A stretch of 64,000 nt of DNA from Tubulanus polymorphus (Eukaryota; Nemertea; Palaeonemertea; Tubulaniformes; Tubulanidae), in assembly GCF_964204645.1 (NCBI RefSeq), contig NC_134031.1, positions 20,085,307 through 20,149,306 of the forward strand, written 5' to 3'. Below the pieces are notes generated by a model. It ran no database searches. It was given only the letters and a program-made list of their open reading frames with translations, and was not told where the DNA came from. Shown piece after piece: positions 59,827 to 64,000 of the stretch. Each line of letters begins with the position of its first letter. The stretch's first letter is position 1. The position numbers were made by a program, and so were the translations under genes.

Positions 59827-62800
59827 ATGTGGCATTCTGCGAAACGTGCGTTTTACCTATGCCTCCATATATTTGCCCTCGAACCTGTGACATCCAGGAA
59901 GATTATTGAGCAAGGTAAGCGTGGAATCACTTTCATTGAGTTCTGACAGATCTACGCAATATGAAAATGATATAAAGCCGTTTTGCTTTTTGAAAGTTAC
60001 CGTTTAAGATCACTAGAATTTGTATTAAGAAATTGATACATTCTTTTCCTAAAACATTTAGGATTTCACCCTAACGTATCCGATAGCCTCAACTTGTCCG
60101 CATGTCATCATTTGAACGGCAAAATCATTTTCGACGTTGGTCTCCGAAAACAAATAGAAAATCTAAGACAATTGGCCATTCTGAATGGAGGTAGTAGCTA
60201 TACCGTTCGTGTATTTACGTAAGGTTTTTTATCAGGATCGAATTTAACATCGTCGTCATTTTCCATGTATAGAATGCGCTAACGGTACGAGCCTAGATTT
60301 ATCAGATAAGCAACATGCACCAGCAACAAAATCAACAGGATGGTCGGTAATTCAGTTCTTGTCATCTACGTATGACGTCAGCGATGTTCTGTTCGCTCTC
60401 ATCAAACATATAGCTTTGCACCGCGTGGTTGTCATATACGACAGAACGTGGCTGGGTAAGTGTGAATCAAAACTATCAAATGTTGTATCCATTCGTGGTG
60501 TGATAGAATAGCTAAAAACCCACAACGTAACAATTTTCAAAAATGAAAATCTCAAAAAAGGGCAAAACACTTCAAAAAAGTGCTTTATAATGCAATCGTT
60601 TCGGCCAATGAAAAACAAGACGTTATAACGATTTCGGTAGCGTTATAAAGAATGGTATTTCCATTGAATTCGAGTAACTCATGTATAGGTCGAGAAAATC
60701 TGTGCTCTGTGAAAAATGTTGGCGTTAAGTGAACATTGGCATTAAACAGGATGGTAGCGTTATAACCGACTTTGACTCTATTTATCAAATCAAAAAGACG
60801 ACATTTTGTCCTCTCACTCGTATATGTAAAGTGCTCGCATCACGATCGTTCACGTGAAAGGTTAGGAACCGAATTTACGCACTTTTATTATAGGATCGGT
60901 TGCGAAATTCATACGTGATCTGCGACCCAACACGCGCGCGGTGACATTCGAGATTTCTGACCGGACCGACTCGACGAATTCGTCAATCAAAAACATCATT
61001 TCACGCGTTATGTCTAGATGTGTTCCCGCGTACCGGCTGTTTGTTTTACTCGCCGACTCTACTGTCGTTACAGAAACGATAGATCAGGTGAGATATAACT
61101 GAAAATGGAAAAAAAACTAAATTTTGTAGCTGCGAAACAACTGTCAATCATAGTTTTTCTCCTGGTGTTTTCAATTGATCTTGAATACAGATTGGACCAC
61201 TATTAGGTTCTTCTCCTCGTCGTATCTGAGTCAATGCTCTGATGAGAATTACGTTGTCTGGTTCAAGAAAGGAAAGTTCCTTTTCTTATGTATCATTTTA
61301 GGCGAGTCTAAGTGGTTTACTACATAATCGTTTCTATTGGATCACAGCCGGCGATGAACTGCTCACGGATCCGATGCTGCCCAAATTCAGTAATATACTA
61401 CAAGTTTTGCCGTTGATTGAATGTCAAGATTATCGACGTGCAACAATTTCAAATGAAACTAATAACCTGGTAAGTTTTTTTTTCGACCGAATCATTGCAC
61501 CGAAATCAGACAACGATCTGACGTGACACCATGGCTTCATTTTTCTACTTTAGCGCGAAGAAATGTGGGCAACATGTATGAGGCAAGACAGTTCTATTAC
61601 TGCTAAGTATGAAATTTACAGTAGTTTTACCGACAACAGCGGTATCACCAAATTCCGCAAAACATGGCGGTGGTCGATCAAGGAAAAACAGTTCATCGCC
61701 AACAAGACGGAGAACAATGTGTTTATGAACAAACACAGAGCTATCTACAATCGACGTCTTATCGTTACTTCACAACTAGTCTGTATGGTTTTAAAATTAT
61801 TTCATTTTTCTAGATTGTTTCCAGTTTTTACGCATGAACTATGAACTAATTTACAGGCGTGGCCGACTGTGATTAAATACTACAATAAAACCACAAATGA
61901 AACTCTCTGGGATGGCTTCTGTTTCCAGATACTCAGAGAAATATCGAAGGTTTACAATTTCAGGTGAACAAAATTTTGTCTTCACTTTCGTCAATAAAAA
62001 TCAACAACTCGCCTCAATTGATAATTTTACTCTCAAGATGATTCTGTATTTTATGGACTTATAGTATGTTTGATATTTTTTCTTTCGGAGTTTTGACGTG
62101 ATTCAACCGCCCGATAATCAGTGGGGAGCCCAAGATGAAAATGGACGCTGGTCAGGGATGGTCGGCATGGTCATGAGAGGGGTATGAATTTCATTCTACA
62201 GCAAACGGTGTTGTAAATCAAAAGCCATCGTATATTCTATTGTCTGGACTTCTAAATACAGAAATACAACGTCATTAAAAGAATCTTGCTCGTACACTAG
62301 TTACTAGTATAAACCCCACCTCTTAATCGTTCTATATTCATTAGTAAACCTGCCTTTCCAGGAGGCTGATGTCGCCGTAGGGCCGTTTACTATCACGGAC
62401 CTTCGAGAGAGGTTCATAGACTTCACGTATCCATACGCGGAAGCAGGGCTTACACTCGTGATGAAAAAACCGCAAGAACAAAACAAAGCTTTCAAAATAT
62501 TGAAACCTCTGAACTGGCGAGTCTGGTACCTGATACCGTCGATGATGATCGTGGTCGGGATAGTGATACACGTAGCGACGCTGATTAGTCCTTTTGACCG
62601 GAGACAGATCGCTAAAAGGTTCGAACGCAAGTGTCCGAAGAAAGCGAGAAAGAAGAGTAGCCTAGAAAATACTATATGGTTAACGTTTGGTACTATACTC
62701 GAACAAGGTTCGTGAATGATTTACATCTATTTTGGAGATATTATACTACACCGGATCATCCCTTTCACGACACTATTCCAATATTCAATTCTATTCCAAA

Positions 62801-63880
62801 AGGAGCTGATTTCTATCCGAAAGCACAGTCCGGCAGAATAATGGTAATGTGCTGGTGGTTTTTTACTATAATCATCCTCGCCACATACACCGCTGATCTT
62901 GCAGCCTATCTAACTGTGCCCGATATTCCGGCACCAGTGAACAGTTTGGAAGAGCTTCTCCTTCAACATCGCGTACAACCTATAACTACCACTGGTACTA
63001 GCACCGAGTCCCTATTCAAGGTATCTGTTCCGAGTATCGATGTATTGACTTATTTTTCGCGTGGGTTCGATTTCGAAAATCATATTTATAGTGATGTTTC
63101 TTCTTTGTCGTGATAATTTTCATATTAAGACATACATGTTTTGTAGGGTGCGACTGATGGAACAGTGTATTCCCGAGTCGGGGATCGAATGAAGACTATG
63201 CCCAAAGTTTATAGTATGGAGGAAGCGACGGAATACGTAGATCAAGGAAATTGGGTTTATATCACAGACACATCCACTGCCGACTATGTAGTCAAGCATC
63301 CATGTGGACAATACGTTGTAGCCGATGAAATCTTCTACATCACAGGATATGGTTTTGTTTTACCAGAGAATTCACAACTGAAAGAAGCCTTTGATGAAAG
63401 GTCTAATTACATTCGACTGTTATGTTTTTCTGTTCTTTATCTAACTGTATTCCTGAATAATCAATTTTGAATATCGCGCCAGCTCAAACTCGTCGGCCCT
63501 CCTTTATTCTACATCATGTATCCATTCGTTTCAGAATTATTCGACTGCACCAATCGGGTCTCTTGAAGAAATGGAACGATGCTTGGGCAGCAATGGACAG
63601 CGATTGTAAGGACGACACAATTCATGCAGCCGTAATTAACCAGGGTATAGATCTAGAAACTATCATCGGACTTCTAGTTATACTAGGATGTTCTATTGGT
63701 CTAGCATTATTAGTGCTCGGTTTTGAGGTAGTCGTTTTTAATATGAAACAAAGACGGCTGAAAACTATTTCGGAATCGTTCGGGCGTCGTCGCCAGCGTG
63801 CGGACAACTCCCGCGGTGAATGTGGAGTCGAGCTACAGCATGTGAACCGAATCGTATGGACAGATCATTCGTTATACTGA
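59827..63880 (+). CDS. Ionotropic glutamate receptor subunit with atypical filter (12 exons)
   Basis: Exons: 59827-59914, 60062-60190, 60273-60455, 60894-61087, 61302-61469, 61554-61778, 61857-61963, 62091-62181, 62362-62707, 62803-63020, 63147-63400, 63535-63880; 782 residues. A signal-like start (MWHSAKRAFYLCLHIFALEP) is followed by a short amino-terminal domain to about 315. S1 includes GFCFQILREISKVYNF and GPFTITDLRERFIDF (the ligand carboxylate Arg is R410). M1 is about 450-470. The pore loop is TIWLTFGTILEQGADF with E509 at the Q/R/N site. M3 is WWFFTIIILATYTADLAAYL, where SYTANLAAFL is usual. S2 has GATDGTVYSRV, and D624 (ITDTSTADY) takes the place of Glu in AMPA/kainate receptors. M4 is about 708-736, then a basic tail. 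The tetrameric ligand-gated cation channel role is known for the family; ligand preference is inferred. Confidence 0.87.
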
Positions 63881-64000
63881 TTGACTTAACAAAAACCTTT
63901 TATTTCGTTTCTTGAATAGAAATTGTTGTTATCTTCTTCGATTTTGTTATCCACAGATGGGATGTAGTTTCAACTAATTTTGTTACACAATTTTATGTTA
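63881..64000. other. 3' flank of the glutamate receptor gene
   Basis: AT-rich 3' UTR sequence running off the window; no further feature. Confidence 0.5.

Overview
The window is nuclear DNA of an invertebrate animal, most likely a lophotrochozoan (annelid, nemertean, mollusc or brachiopod grade). The reasons are AT-rich short spliceosomal introns, metazoan-only gene families (ionotropic glutamate receptor, Kv channel, class A GPCRs, C-type lectin-like proteins), an antistasin-type inhibitor, and a short three-domain gelsolin-like protein of the earthworm type. I cannot name a species from sequence alone.

Layout. 1-5217 (+): 3' part of a DIS3L2-type exoribonuclease, its 5' exons lying outside the window. 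6910-11040 (+): FIP200/RB1CC1 autophagy scaffold, with its whole coding region in one exon. 14229-20600 (+): a 16-exon gene for an unusual ubiquitin-like / multi-TM / armadillo-repeat protein I cannot name. 22322-26213 (-): a 12-exon 7-TM PQ-loop protein resembling TMEM44, head to head with GAPDH (27361-30135, +). 30.1-35 kb is gene-poor and holds MITEs and an inverted pair of tRNA-derived SINEs. 35006-37818 (+): two tandem paralogous secreted C-type-lectin-like genes. 39179-43315 (-): a Spinster-like MFS transporter. 44.5-52 kb: two intact single-exon GPCRs, a frameshifted third GPCR, a fragment copied from the second, and a secreted three-domain antistasin-like gene (49027-49844, -). 53153-55016 (+): a two-exon Kv channel with odd S4 and S6. 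55780-58627 (-): gelsolin-like actin-severing protein, tail to tail with the Kv gene. 59827-63880 (+): a complete 12-exon ionotropic glutamate receptor with unusual filter and ligand-site residues.

Exon coordinates were worked out by hand from reading frame, splice consensus and family similarity. Frame closes at every junction of every multi-exon gene listed, which is the main support for the models. Non-coding DNA carries much small-transposon debris: pogo/Tigger-like MITEs with CAG...CTG ends and TA duplications, long foldbacks, tRNA-derived SINEs, a retroelement remnant and two dispersed repeat families.

The genes do not form one pathway. RNA decay, autophagy, glycolysis and actin genes lie beside accessory clusters for sensing and secretion (GPCRs, lectins, antistasin, Kv, iGluR). 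The strongest novelty candidates are the UBL-TM-ARM protein, the iGluR with Glu at the Q/R/N site, and the Kv channel lacking the PxP hinge.
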